DNA of 64,000 nt from Paenirhodobacter hankyongi (GTDB lineage Bacteria > Pseudomonadota > Alphaproteobacteria > Rhodobacterales > Rhodobacteraceae), in the NCBI RefSeq assembly GCF_003664585.1, contig NZ_RCHI01000006.1, forward strand, positions 173,872 to 237,871, in the 5' to 3' direction. Made by a program: the position numbers and the translations under genes. Shown here one piece after another: positions 51,049 to 59,536 of the stretch. The number at the start of each line of letters is the position of its first letter. The first letter of the stretch is position 1. Under the pieces are notes generated by a model. That model was not told where the DNA came from. It searched no databases and was given only the letters and a program-made list of their open reading frames with translations.

Positions 51049-51717
51049 ATGAAAGCCGCCGTCATCACCTTTCCCGGGTCGAACTGCGACCGTGACCTCT
51101 TTGACGCCTTTGCCAAGGCGGGCGACGAGGTGGTGAAGGTCTGGCACAAGGAGACCGAGCTGCCTGCGGGGATCGACGTCATCGGCATTCCGGGCGGGTT
51201 TTCCTTCGGCGACTACCTGCGCTGCGGCGCGATCGCCTCGCGCTCGCCGATCGGGCAGGCGGTGGTCGATTTCGCGCAGCGCGGCGGTTATGTGCTGGGC
51301 GTCTGCAACGGCTTCCAGGTGCTGACCGAGATGGGGCTGCTGCCGGGCGCGCTGATGCGCAACGCCGGGCTCAAGTTCATCTCGAAGCCCGTTGCGCTGA
51401 CGGTGACCACGGCGGACAGCGCCTTCACCTCGGGCTATGACAAGGGGCAGGAGATCCTGATCCCGATCGCCCATGCCGAGGGCAATTACCAGATCGACGC
51501 CGAGGGGCTGAAGCAGCTTCAGGGCGAGGATCGCGTGGCTTTCCGCTATGTCGAGAACCCGAATGGCGCGACCGACGACATCGCCGGCGTGCTGAGCGCG
51601 AACCGCCGGGTGCTGGGCATGATGCCGCACCCCGAGCGGGTGGTGGAGCCCGCGCAGGGCGGCACCGACGGGGCGGCGCTTTTCCGCGCGTTGAGCTCGG
51701 GGATGGCGGCGGCGTGA
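51049..51717 (+). CDS. purQ: Phosphoribosylformylglycinamidine synthase subunit PurQ (glutamine amidotransferase)
   Basis: 222 residues, class I glutamine amidotransferase. [13 protein letters not shown] starts the domain, [23 protein letters not shown] is the oxyanion part, the nucleophile is the Cys of GVCNGFQVL, and [12 protein letters not shown] carries the catalytic His and Glu. It releases ammonia from glutamine for PurL. It lies 75 bases after purS, a gap filled by the repeat element. The C-terminal end is normal. No purL follows; a histidine kinase gene starts 46 bases later. Confidence 0.95.
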   Translation: MKAAVITFPGSNCDRDLFDAFAKAGDEVVKVWHKETELPAGIDVIGIPGGFSFGDYLRCGAIASRSPIGQAVVDFAQRGGYVLGVCNGFQVLTEMGLLPGALMRNAGLKFISKPVALTVTTADSAFTSGYDKGQEILIPIAHAEGNYQIDAEGLKQLQGEDRVAFRYVENPNGATDDIAGVLSANRRVLGMMPHPERVVEPAQGGTDGAALFRALSSGMAAA

Positions 51718-51763
51718 TCGCCCCCGCCTTGTTGGCCCGGCGCCTTCGGCCTAGATTGGCGCC

Positions 51764-53560
51764 ATGCCCGCAAGACGCATGAGCACAGATCAGACGAGCC
51801 CCCCCGAGCCCGACCGGCGCGGAAGACGCCGATTTGTCAGCCGCATTGCCGCTGTCGGTGTGGTCATCGTCGCGGTGGCGGTGATCTGGTCGACCAACGC
51901 CTGGCTGACCGAGCGCTTCACCGAGACGACACGGGTGCGCACCGAGCTGCGTCTGGCGCTTTACTCCGGCAACATCCTGTCCGAGCTGCAGCGCACCTCG
52001 GTGGTGCCGCTGCTGCTGGCGCGCGATCCGGTGCTGACCAATGCGCTCGAGACCGGGGATTTCTCGAAAAGTTCGGCGCAGCTGATCTCGGCGCGCGAGG
52101 ATATCGCGGCGGCCTCGATCCGGCTTCTCGACATGAGCGGGCGGGTGGTGGCGGCGACGAACCGCAACCTGCTGGGCACCTCCTATGCGAGCGAGCCGTT
52201 CTTCGTCGAGGCGCAGCGCTCGCGCGAGACGATCTTCACCGCGGCCTCTGCCGCGACCGGAGCGACGGAGTTCGACTATTCCCGCGCGCTGGTCGCCGAT
52301 GGCAAGGCGATCGGGGTGATCGTCGTCGAGGCCGAGCTGTCGAAGTTCGAGCGCTCCTGGGCGGGGATCTCGGACGCGGTCGCGGTGACCGACAGCGAGG
52401 GGCGGATCATCCTGACGACCGAGCCGAAATGGCGCGGGCTGACGGTGGCCGAGGCGCTGTCGGCGCGCTCGGCCCCGACCGCGATCGAGCGCGCGCTGCA
52501 GGTCACCGCCGATTGGGCGAACGAACCGCCCGACGCCTATCTCAAGGGCCAGGCGGTGATGCGCACCGAGACCCGCATCCCCTTCCGCGGCTGGCGGATG
52601 ATCGCCTTCACCAGCTACGAATCGGTGCGCGAGAAGGTGAATGCCGTCCTCGCGATGGAGATCATGGGCTTTGCGATCCTGCTCGCCGCCGGGTTCTACG
52701 TGCTGTCGCGGCGCGCACGGGTGCAATCGCTCGCCTATCGCCGCGAATCGGCCGATCTGCGGGCGCTGAACGCACGGCTGAGCCGCGAGATCGCCGAGCG
52801 CGAGAAGGTGCAGAAGGATCTGGCCGTCGCCGAGCAGACGCTGGCGCAATCCTCGAAGCTCGCGGCGCTTGGCGAGATGTCGGCCGCGGTCAGCCACGAG
52901 CTGAACCAGCCGCTTGCCGCGATGAAGACCTATCTTGCCGGCGCGCGGCTGTTGCTTCAGCGCGCCCGCACCGAAGAGGCGCTGAGCTCGTTCCAGCGCA
53001 TCGACGACCTGATCGAGCGGATGGGCGCGATCACCCGGCAGCTGAAATCCTATGCCCGCAAGGGCGGCGAGGCCTTCGAGCCGGTCGATCTGCGCGCCGC
53101 GATCAGCTCGGCGCTCGCGATGATGGAGCCGCAGCTGAAGGCGCGCACGGTGCGCATCACCCGGGTGTTGCCGCGCGAGCCGGTGATGGTGATGGCCGAC
53201 CGGATCCGCCTTGAACAGGTGATCATCAACCTTCTGCGCAACGCGCTTGATGCGACCAAGGGGCGGGCGGAGCCGGCGATCGAGCTGATCCTCGCCACCG
53301 GCGAGACGGCGGTGCTGGGCGTGCGCGACAACGGGCCCGGGATCTCGGATCTGCAAAAGCTGTTCGAGCCGTTCTGGACGACGAAGAAACCGGGGGAGGG
53401 GACGGGGCTGGGCCTTGCGATCTCTTCCTCGATTGTCAGCGATTTCGGCGGTCGGCTGACCGCACATAATGCCGAGGAAGGGGGCGCGGTCTTCGAGATG
53501 CAGCTGCCGCTGATCTCGGAGGACACGACGGCGCCCAGGGGCGCAAAGGCAGCGGAGTAG
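51764..53560 (+). CDS. DctB-like sensor histidine kinase
   Basis: 598 residues. One transmembrane helix near 30-47 and another near 300-320 bracket a periplasmic region of about 250 residues with double PAS-like (dCache) character (DMSGRVVAATNRNLLGTSYASEPFFVEAQRSRETIFTAASAATGATEFDYSRAL). A cytoplasmic coiled coil follows, then the HisKA H-box with H378 (SAAVSHELNQPLAAMKTYLAGARLLLQR), and the ATPase domain: NLLRNALDA (N box), VRDNGPGI (G1), FWTTKKPGEGTGLGLAISSSIV. This is the DctB type sensing C4-dicarboxylates, but no dct transporter lies nearby. Starts at 51764 and 51779 are both weakly supported. The response regulator begins three bases after its stop. Confidence 0.88.
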   Translation: MPARRMSTDQTSPPEPDRRGRRRFVSRIAAVGVVIVAVAVIWSTNAWLTERFTETTRVRTELRLALYSGNILSELQRTSVVPLLLARDPVLTNALETGDFSKSSAQLISAREDIAAASIRLLDMSGRVVAATNRNLLGTSYASEPFFVEAQRSRETIFTAASAATGATEFDYSRALVADGKAIGVIVVEAELSKFERSWAGISDAVAVTDSEGRIILTTEPKWRGLTVAEALSARSAPTAIERALQVTADWANEPPDAYLKGQAVMRTETRIPFRGWRMIAFTSYESVREKVNAVLAMEIMGFAILLAAGFYVLSRRARVQSLAYRRESADLRALNARLSREIAEREKVQKDLAVAEQTLAQSSKLAALGEMSAAVSHELNQPLAAMKTYLAGARLLLQRARTEEALSSFQRIDDLIERMGAITRQLKSYARKGGEAFEPVDLRAAISSALAMMEPQLKARTVRITRVLPREPVMVMADRIRLEQVIINLLRNALDATKGRAEPAIELILATGETAVLGVRDNGPGISDLQKLFEPFWTTKKPGEGTGLGLAISSSIVSDFGGRLTAHNAEEGGAVFEMQLPLISEDTTAPRGAKAAE

Positions 53561-53563
53561 CAC

Positions 53564-54895
53564 ATGGCACGGATGATGAAGGTGGCGATCGTCGACGACG
53601 AGGAAGACATGCGCCAGTCGGTGAGCCAGTGGCTGGCGCTCTCGGGCTTCGACACGGAGACCTATGCGAGCGCCGAGGAGGCGCTGAAGGTGATCGGCAC
53701 GGACTGGCCGGGGGTGGTGATCTCCGACATCCGGATGCCGGGGATGGACGGGATGGCGTTTCTCAAGCGCCTGATGGGGATCGACAGCGGGCTGCCGGTG
53801 ATCATGATCACCGGCCATGGCGACGTGCCGATGGCGGTCGAGGCGATGCGGCTTGGCGCCATGGACTTCATGGAGAAGCCCTTCAACCCAGACCGGATGA
53901 CCGAGCTTGCCAAACGCGCGACGCAGGCGCGGCGGATGACGCTCGACAATCGCGCCTTGCGCCGCGACCTCGCCGAGGGGGCGCAGGTGATGGGCAAGCT
54001 GATCGGCACCTCGGCGGCGATGGAGCGGCTGCGCGAGGACATTCTCGACCTCAGCCAGGCCGACGGCCACGTGCTGATCGACGGCGAGACCGGCACCGGC
54101 AAGTCCCTTGTGGCGCTTGCCCTGCACGCGACCGGCCCGCGCGCGGGCAAGAAATTCGTCGTGGTCAGCTGCGCCGCCTATGCCGAGGAGGCGCTGACGG
54201 CAAAGCTCTTCGGCCCGGTCGAGGAAGGCGGCTCGCTGCCGCTCGTCGAGGAGGCGCGCGGCGGCACGCTGGTGCTCGAGGATGTCGAGGCGCTGAGCCA
54301 GTCGCTGCAGGCGCGGCTCCTGACCTTCATCAACGAGCAGGGCACGCCGGCCGAGACCCGGATCCTTGCCGTGTGCAACGCCCATGGCGAGGGCCGCACG
54401 CTCGAGGACGCGCTGCGCCCCGACCTCTATTTCCGCCTTGCCGCGCACAAGATCACCCTGCCGCCGCTGCGCGCGCGCGGCGAAGATATCCTGACCATCT
54501 TCACCCGCATGACCGAGCAATTCGCCGAGGAATACGGCTGCGACGCGCCCGAGGTCTCGGCGCAGGAGGCGGCGCAGCTCCTGCAGGCGCCCTGGCCCGG
54601 CAACGTGCGCCAGCTGATCAACGTGGCCGAACGCGCCGTGCTGCAGGCGCGTCGCGGCTCGGGCTCGATCGCCTCGCTGCTGATGGCCGACAACGAGGAG
54701 GCAGGCCCGGCGATGACCACCGAGGGCAAGCCGCTGAAGGAATATGTCGAGAACTTCGAGAAGATGCTGATCGACAACACGATGCGCCGGCACAAGGGCT
54801 CGATCTCTGCGGTGATGGATGAACTCTGCCTGCCGCGCCGCACGCTGAACGAGAAGATGGCGAAATACGGCCTGACCCGTCAGGACTACATCTGA
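53564..54895 (+). CDS. DctD/NtrC-type response regulator lacking GAFTGA
   Basis: 443 residues. The receiver (about 5-120) has IVDDEEDM, the phosphorylated Asp in ISDIRMPGMDG, and MEKPF. The AAA+ domain has Walker A GETGTGKSLVA. After LFG (215-217) there are only 15 residues before GGTLVLEDVE, where NtrC proteins have about 21 including GAFTGA; that loop contacts sigma-54. The Walker B pair is also inverted (E239-D240 instead of DE). A Fis-type HTH ends the protein (KGSISAVMDELCLPRRTLNEKMAKYGL). R. capsulatus NtrC also lacks GAFTGA and works with sigma-70, so this regulator is probably sigma-54-independent. It is co-transcribed with the kinase gene. Confidence 0.9.
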   Translation: MARMMKVAIVDDEEDMRQSVSQWLALSGFDTETYASAEEALKVIGTDWPGVVISDIRMPGMDGMAFLKRLMGIDSGLPVIMITGHGDVPMAVEAMRLGAMDFMEKPFNPDRMTELAKRATQARRMTLDNRALRRDLAEGAQVMGKLIGTSAAMERLREDILDLSQADGHVLIDGETGTGKSLVALALHATGPRAGKKFVVVSCAAYAEEALTAKLFGPVEEGGSLPLVEEARGGTLVLEDVEALSQSLQARLLTFINEQGTPAETRILAVCNAHGEGRTLEDALRPDLYFRLAAHKITLPPLRARGEDILTIFTRMTEQFAEEYGCDAPEVSAQEAAQLLQAPWPGNVRQLINVAERAVLQARRGSGSIASLLMADNEEAGPAMTTEGKPLKEYVENFEKMLIDNTMRRHKGSISAVMDELCLPRRTLNEKMAKYGLTRQDYI

Positions 54896-54946
54896 GGGGC
54901 AGGATCTGAGGGGGCGGTGCGGCCCACGGTCCGCGCTGCCCCTTCC

Positions 54947-55011
54947 GCTTCCAATTGCCGCAAATATCCCGGGGGTGAGGGCGCAGCCCGAGGGGGCAGC
55001 GCCCCCTTCTT
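54947..55011 (-). repeat. Interspersed two-part intergenic repeat, copy E (reverse)
   Basis: On the minus strand: hairpin AGGGGGC, loop GCT, GCCCCCT (plus positions 54991-55007), then CCCCCGGGATATTTGCGGC and AATTGGAAGC (down to 54947). On the plus strand the hairpin ends in TTCTT and would terminate the two-component operon. It lies at the left end of the 553-base gap before rne. Confidence 0.8.
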
Positions 55012-55063
55012 CGGCAGTCGTGGGGCGCGTGCCCCGCTCCGCCGCCCCGCGACGAAAAAGCGA

Positions 55064-55448
55064 TTGTCATTGCCGCGGCCGCGCGGCTATTGTCGTTTCA
55101 TGTCGGCGCGGCGCTGCCTCTTGGCGTTTCGCCCACGGATTTCGCTGATTTCGGGGCCAGGAAGTGCGCGATGGCGCCTTCGCGCCCGGATCAACCGATT
55201 GGCCGAAAGGCCGCTCTCTTGCCCCCAAGGCCTTGATCCGCGGGGGTTTCAATTGGGTGACGGGGCTCCCCCCCGCACTTGGGAAAGAACCGCGATGACG
55301 CGTGGACAGGACGGGCTGGTGATGACGGGCGGGCCTTTGGCCGCCGCCGCCGGCTTTTCGGTGCCCGCGCTCGCCTCAACGAAAAACCATGTCCGTGCCG
55401 CCTCTCCCCCCGGGGAGGGGCGGCCGCGGGCATGTGGAACCTGGATAC
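55064..55448 (+). promoter_or_regulatory. rne promoter and long 5' leader
   Basis: TTGTCA (55064-55069) and TATTGT (55088-55093) are 18 bases apart. Transcription from about 55100 would give a leader of roughly 350 nucleotides before the rne start. No gene is convincing in this stretch, although a short frame begins at 55294 and runs into rne out of phase. E. coli rne has a leader of similar length through which RNase E cuts its own mRNA; the same is suggested here. Confidence 0.5.
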
Positions 55449-58283
55449 ATGGCAAAGAAAATGCTCATCGATGCCACCCACGCGGAGGAAACCCGCGTCG
55501 TGGTGGTGGACGGCAACAAGGTCGAGGAATTCGACTTTGAGACCATCAACAAGCGGCAGCTCGCCGGAAACATCTACCTGGCAAAAGTGACGCGGGTGGA
55601 GCCTTCGCTCCAGGCCGCTTTTGTCGATTACGGCGGCAACCGCCACGGCTTCCTGGCCTTCGCCGAAATTCACCCCGATTACTACCAGATCCCGGTCGCC
55701 GACCGTCAGGCCCTGCTCGAGGAAGAGCGCGCCTATGCCGAGGCCGAAGAGGCCGAGGAGACGAAGTCGCGTTCGCGCCGGTCGCGGTCGCGCTCGCGCA
55801 GCTCGGCCAAGGCCGAGAAGGTGGCCGAGACCGATGCGGTCGTCCGCTCCGAGGATATCCCCGGCATGGCGCTGGTCGATCTCGACACCGAGGCGGCCGA
55901 GGGCGAGGCGCTGATCGCCGCGCCGCTCGCGGCAGAGGTCGTGGCCCCCGAGGTGGAAGCGCCCGTGGCCGAAGACCTCGCGCCGGTCGCGCAGCCGGAG
56001 GAGGTCACCGAGGCCGCCGACGAGGCGGGTGACGAGGACAGCAGCGACGAGGACGGCGCCGCCTCGGCCGATGACGGCATCGAATCCGTCGCCGAGGAAG
56101 ACGTCCACGAAGAGATCCACGCGCCGCGCAAGCCGCGTCCGCGCCGCTACAAGATCCAGGAAGTCATCAAGGTGCGCCAGATCATGCTGGTGCAGGTGGT
56201 GAAGGAAGAGCGCGGCAACAAGGGTGCGGCGCTGACCACCTATCTGTCGCTCGCCGGCCGCTATTGCGTGCTGATGCCGAACACCGCCCGGGGCGGTGGC
56301 ATCTCGCGCAAGATCACCAATGCCGCCGACCGCAAGAAGCTGAAGGAGATCGCCTCCGAGCTCGAGGTGCCGCAGGGCGCCGGGCTGATCATCCGCACCG
56401 CGGGCGCGCAGCGCACCAAGACCGAGATCCGCCGCGACTATGAATACCTGATGCGGCTGTGGGAGCAGATCCGCGAGCTCACGCTGCGCTCGATCGCGCC
56501 GGCGCCGATCTACGAGGAAGGCGACCTGATCAAGCGCTCGATCCGCGACCTCTACTCGAAGGACATCGACGAGGTGCTGGTCGAGGGCGAGCGCGGCTAT
56601 CGCGTGGCCAAGGACTTCATGAAGATGATCATGCCGTCCCACGCGAAAAGCGTCACCAACTACCGCGAGCAGCTGCCGCTCTTCGCGCGCTTCCAGGTGG
56701 AAAGCTATCTCTCCTCGATGTTCAACCCGGTCGTGCAGCTGAAATCGGGCGGCTACATCGTCATCGGCGTGACCGAGGCGCTGGTCGCCATCGACGTGAA
56801 CTCGGGCCGGGCCACCAAGGAAGGCTCGATCGAGGACACGGCGCTGAAGACCAACCTCGAGGCCGCCGACGAGGTCGCCCGACAGCTGCGCCTGCGCGAC
56901 CTGGCCGGTCTGATCGTCATCGACTTCATCGACATGGAAGAGCGCAAGAACAACGCCGCCGTCGAGAAGCGGATGAAGGAAAAGCTCAAGACCGACCGTG
57001 CCCGCATCCAGGTGGGCCGGATCTCGGGCTTCGGCCTGATGGAGATGAGCCGGCAGCGGCTGCGTCCGGGGATGCTGGAATCGACCACGCAGCCCTGCCC
57101 GCATTGCCACGGCACCGGGCTCATCCGCTCGGACGACAGCCTCGCGCTGCAGGTGCTGCGCGCGATCGAGGAAGAGGGCACCCGCAAGCGTTCGCGCGAA
57201 GTGCTGGTGAAATGCCCGGTCGCGGTGGCGAACTACCTGATGAACGCCAAGCGCGAGCATATCGCCGGGATCGAGGCGCGTTATGGCATGGCGGTGCGGC
57301 TCGAGGCTGACCCGACGCTGGTCAGCCCCGACTTCTCGATCGAGAAGTTCAAGACCGCGACCCGTGTCGTGCCCGACCCGATGAGCCAGGCGGTTCATGC
57401 AACCGCCGAGCTGATGGCCGAGATCGACGAGGCGGAGATCGACGAGGACGAAGATCTCGAAGAGCTCGAGGCGGAGGTCGAGACCGAGGCCGAGGCGGAG
57501 ATCGAGGAGGGCGCGGCCGAGATCGGTGAGGGCGACGACCAGCCGAAGAAGAAGAAGCGCCGGCGTCGGCGGAAGAAGAAGTCTGGCGCGGGCGCAGCGG
57601 CGTCGGGCGAGGCCTCTGAGGCCGAGGACGAGGGCGAAGAGGGTGCCGAGGCGTCCGACGAGGAGGCCCCGGAAGACGATGACGAGGCCGCCGAGGACGC
57701 GGCGCGTGCTGCGGCTGCCGCGGCGCTGGCCGAGGTGAGCCTGCCCGAGGTGCCGACGCAAGCGCCGGTCGAGGCTCCGGCCGAAGCGCTGGCCGAAGTG
57801 GCGGAAACTGCTCCGGTCGAGGCGCCGGTGGCCGAGGCCGAGGTCGCCGAGGCTCCGGCCGAAGAGGCGCCGAAGAAGTTGACCCGCTCGCGCTCGAGCA
57901 GCGCGAAGTCGTCGACCTCGAAATCCGCGGCGCCGAAAACCTCGTCGTCGCGCAAGAAGACGGTGAAGGCCGAGGGCGAGGAGGGCGAGGCCGCCCCCGC
58001 GCCGAAGAAGACGAGCAGCCGCTCGCGCAAGAAGGTGGTCGAGCCGGTCGCGGACGCGGCGCCCGAGGCGGGCGCGACCGAGCCCGCGACGCCGGCCGAG
58101 ACCCCGGTCGAGGCGCCCGTCGCCCCGCCGTCGGAGGCGCCTGTCGAGGCCCCGGTCGAGGCGCCCGCCGCGCCGATGATCGAGACCCCGGTCGAGGCTC
58201 CGGCCGAACTGCCGGCGGAAATGCCCGGCGAGGACGCCGCGGCCGAGACCGGACCGAAGCGCCGTGGCTGGTGGTCGGCCTGA
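55449..58283 (+). CDS. rne: Ribonuclease E
   Basis: 944 residues. It cuts single-stranded, AU-rich RNA and organises the degradosome. The S1 region starts at about 36 (RQLAGNIYLAKVTRVEPSLQAAFVDYGGNRHGFLAF) but is split by an insertion of about 140 residues (91-233), first Ser/Arg-rich, then very acidic. It resumes with KIQEVIKVRQIMLVQVVKEE. The catalytic aspartates are D449 and D492, and the Zn-link is CPHC (C550, C553); their spacing (43 and 58) equals that of E. coli D303, D346 and C404. From about residue 680 the tail is acidic, basic and Pro/Ala repeats, a degradosome scaffold. The start at 55449 gives MAKKMLIDA, the standard N-terminus. Ribosome binding site is weak. Confidence 0.95.
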   Translation: MAKKMLIDATHAEETRVVVVDGNKVEEFDFETINKRQLAGNIYLAKVTRVEPSLQAAFVDYGGNRHGFLAFAEIHPDYYQIPVADRQALLEEERAYAEAEEAEETKSRSRRSRSRSRSSAKAEKVAETDAVVRSEDIPGMALVDLDTEAAEGEALIAAPLAAEVVAPEVEAPVAEDLAPVAQPEEVTEAADEAGDEDSSDEDGAASADDGIESVAEEDVHEEIHAPRKPRPRRYKIQEVIKVRQIMLVQVVKEERGNKGAALTTYLSLAGRYCVLMPNTARGGGISRKITNAADRKKLKEIASELEVPQGAGLIIRTAGAQRTKTEIRRDYEYLMRLWEQIRELTLRSIAPAPIYEEGDLIKRSIRDLYSKDIDEVLVEGERGYRVAKDFMKMIMPSHAKSVTNYREQLPLFARFQVESYLSSMFNPVVQLKSGGYIVIGVTEALVAIDVNSGRATKEGSIEDTALKTNLEAADEVARQLRLRDLAGLIVIDFIDMEERKNNAAVEKRMKEKLKTDRARIQVGRISGFGLMEMSRQRLRPGMLESTTQPCPHCHGTGLIRSDDSLALQVLRAIEEEGTRKRSREVLVKCPVAVANYLMNAKREHIAGIEARYGMAVRLEADPTLVSPDFSIEKFKTATRVVPDPMSQAVHATAELMAEIDEAEIDEDEDLEELEAEVETEAEAEIEEGAAEIGEGDDQPKKKKRRRRRKKKSGAGAAASGEASEAEDEGEEGAEASDEEAPEDDDEAAEDAARAAAAAALAEVSLPEVPTQAPVEAPAEALAEVAETAPVEAPVAEAEVAEAPAEEAPKKLTRSRSSSAKSSTSKSAAPKTSSSRKKTVKAEGEEGEAAPAPKKTSSRSRKKVVEPVADAAPEAGATEPATPAETPVEAPVAPPSEAPVEAPVEAPAAPMIETPVEAPAELPAEMPGEDAAAETGPKRRGWWSA

Positions 58284-58305
58284 TCCGATCGCAAATGAGA
58301 TGATG

Positions 58306-58333
58306 AACGCCGGGCCCAGTGCCCGGCGTTTTT
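58306..58333 (+). terminator. Rho-independent terminator after rne
   Basis: AACGCCGGGC / GCCCGGCGTT perfect ten-base stem, loop CCAGT, then TTT (58331-58333), 22 bases after the rne stop. It also faces the convergent tusA-like gene. Confidence 0.9.
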
Positions 58334-58342
58334 CGCTCCGCG

Positions 58343-58567
58343 TCAACCCTTGCGGACGAGGTAGCGCAGCCCGGGCCTGTCCTCGGCCGAGATCAGGACG
58401 TGCCCGCCCTGGGTGCAGAAATGCGGCACGTCGATCCAGCTCGCGCCATCGGTCGCCAGCAATTCGACCACCGCGCCCGCGGGCAGGGCGGCAAGCACCT
58501 TGCGCAGGCGCAGGACGGGCAGCGGGCACAGCAGGCCCCGCGCGTCGATGGTGGTGGCGATGTCCAT
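58343..58567 (-). CDS. TusA-family sulfurtransferase-like protein
   Basis: 74 residues, the length of TusA. The signature DARGLLCPLPVLRLRKVLAAL has the active-site Cys in CPxPVL, and the rest (GAVVELLATDGASWIDVPHFCTQGGHVLISAED) matches the family's second half. TusA-like proteins relay sulfur as a persulfide in tRNA thiolation, molybdenum cofactor or selenium metabolism; which one cannot be told. A second Cys in HFCTQ resembles other alphaproteobacterial members. It is convergent with rne and divergent from ccdA, 91 bases apart. Confidence 0.88.
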   Translation of the reverse strand: MDIATTIDARGLLCPLPVLRLRKVLAALPAGAVVELLATDGASWIDVPHFCTQGGHVLISAEDRPGLRYLVRKG

Positions 58568-58658
58568 GCAACCGGGCTAGCCGCGGCGTGCCGATTTGTC
58601 CACGCGCTTGTGAGTGGTGCGCGGGTGACGGGCGGAGGCGGGGATGCTAAGGAGAGGC

Positions 58659-59402
58659 ATGTTCGGAATTGACCTCATCGACGCCGCCTTCCTGCCCGCC
58701 GCGCTGGTCGCGCTGGTGGCGGGGCTCCTGTCCTTCCTCAGCCCCTGCGTGCTGCCGATCGTGCCGCCCTACCTTGCCTATATGGGCGGGGTCAGCATGG
58801 GCGATCTGCGCGAGGGGCGCGGCTCGGCCGTGCTGCCGGCGCTGTTCTTCGTGCTGGGGCTTTCGACCGTCTTCCTGCTGATGGGCTTTGCCGCCTCGGC
58901 CTTCGGCCAGTTCTTCCTGTCGAACCAGGAGCTCTTCGGCCGCATCGCAGGGGCGGTGATCATCGGGCTCGGGCTGCATTTCCTTGGCCTTTACCGGATC
59001 CCGATCCTCGACCGCGAGGCGCGGCTCGACGCGGGCGAGCAGGGCGGCTCGAGTCTCGGCGCCTATGTGCTGGGCCTTGCCTTCGCCTTCGGCTGGACCC
59101 CCTGCATCGGGCCGCAGCTGGGCGCGATCCTGTCGATCGCGGCACAGGGCGGCGATCTTGCACGCGGCACCGGGCTGCTTGCGGTCTATGCGGCGGGGCT
59201 GGGCATTCCCTTCCTGCTGGCCGCGATCTTCATCCAGCGCGCAATCGGGGTGATGAACCGGATCAAGCGCCATATGGGGCTGATCGAGAAGGGCATGGGC
59301 GCGCTTCTGGTGATCGTCGGGCTCTTGCTGCTGACGAATGCCTTCTCGGCAATCAGCTTCTGGCTTCTGGAAACCTTCCCGGGGCTTGCGCAGCTGGGCT
59401 GA
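58659..59402 (+). CDS. ccdA: Cytochrome c biogenesis protein CcdA
   Basis: 247 residues with six transmembrane helices. The redox cysteines are in helix 1 (LSFLSPCVLPIVPPYLAYMGG) and helix 4 (FGWTPCIGPQLGAILS), the CcdA/DsbD-beta hallmark. It passes electrons from cytoplasmic thioredoxin across the membrane to periplasmic thiol proteins such as CcmG for cytochrome c maturation. AAGGAGAGG precedes the ATG at 58659. Its divergent neighbour is the TusA-like gene. The gene is followed by a hairpin and repeat copy F, then by a convergent enoyl-CoA hydratase. Confidence 0.92.
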   Translation: MFGIDLIDAAFLPAALVALVAGLLSFLSPCVLPIVPPYLAYMGGVSMGDLREGRGSAVLPALFFVLGLSTVFLLMGFAASAFGQFFLSNQELFGRIAGAVIIGLGLHFLGLYRIPILDREARLDAGEQGGSSLGAYVLGLAFAFGWTPCIGPQLGAILSIAAQGGDLARGTGLLAVYAAGLGIPFLLAAIFIQRAIGVMNRIKRHMGLIEKGMGALLVIVGLLLLTNAFSAISFWLLETFPGLAQLG

Positions 59403-59407
59403 GGCGG

Positions 59408-59424
59408 AAAGGACGTCGTCCTTT
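59408..59424 (+). terminator. Hairpin after ccdA
   Basis: AAAGGACG / CGTCCTTT arms around a single T make a compact inverted repeat six bases after the ccdA stop; with a realistic loop the stem is six pairs. It ends in TTTC, a short U tract. Confidence 0.55.
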
Positions 59425-59460
59425 CGCGACCACGCAGGGTCTCCGCGGGAGGGGGCGCAT

Positions 59461-59524
59461 TTTCTCCTTGCCGGAAATACCTCGGGGGTGAGGCCCGTCA
59501 GGGCCGAGGGGGCAGCGCCCCCTC
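59461..59524 (-). repeat. Interspersed two-part intergenic repeat, copy F (reverse)
   Basis: On the minus strand: hairpin GAGGGGGC, loop GCT, GCCCCCTC (plus positions 59506-59524), then CCCCCGAGGTATTTCCGGC and AAGGAGAAA. It lies between convergent ccdA and enoyl-CoA hydratase genes, 13 bases from the latter's stop. Confidence 0.78.
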
Positions 59525-59536
59525 GCGGCCGCGGTT

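Noticed and set aside
55191..58571. 1126-residue minus-strand open frame across rne
   Set aside because: It is the antisense shadow of the low-complexity rne gene, with no recognisable domain.
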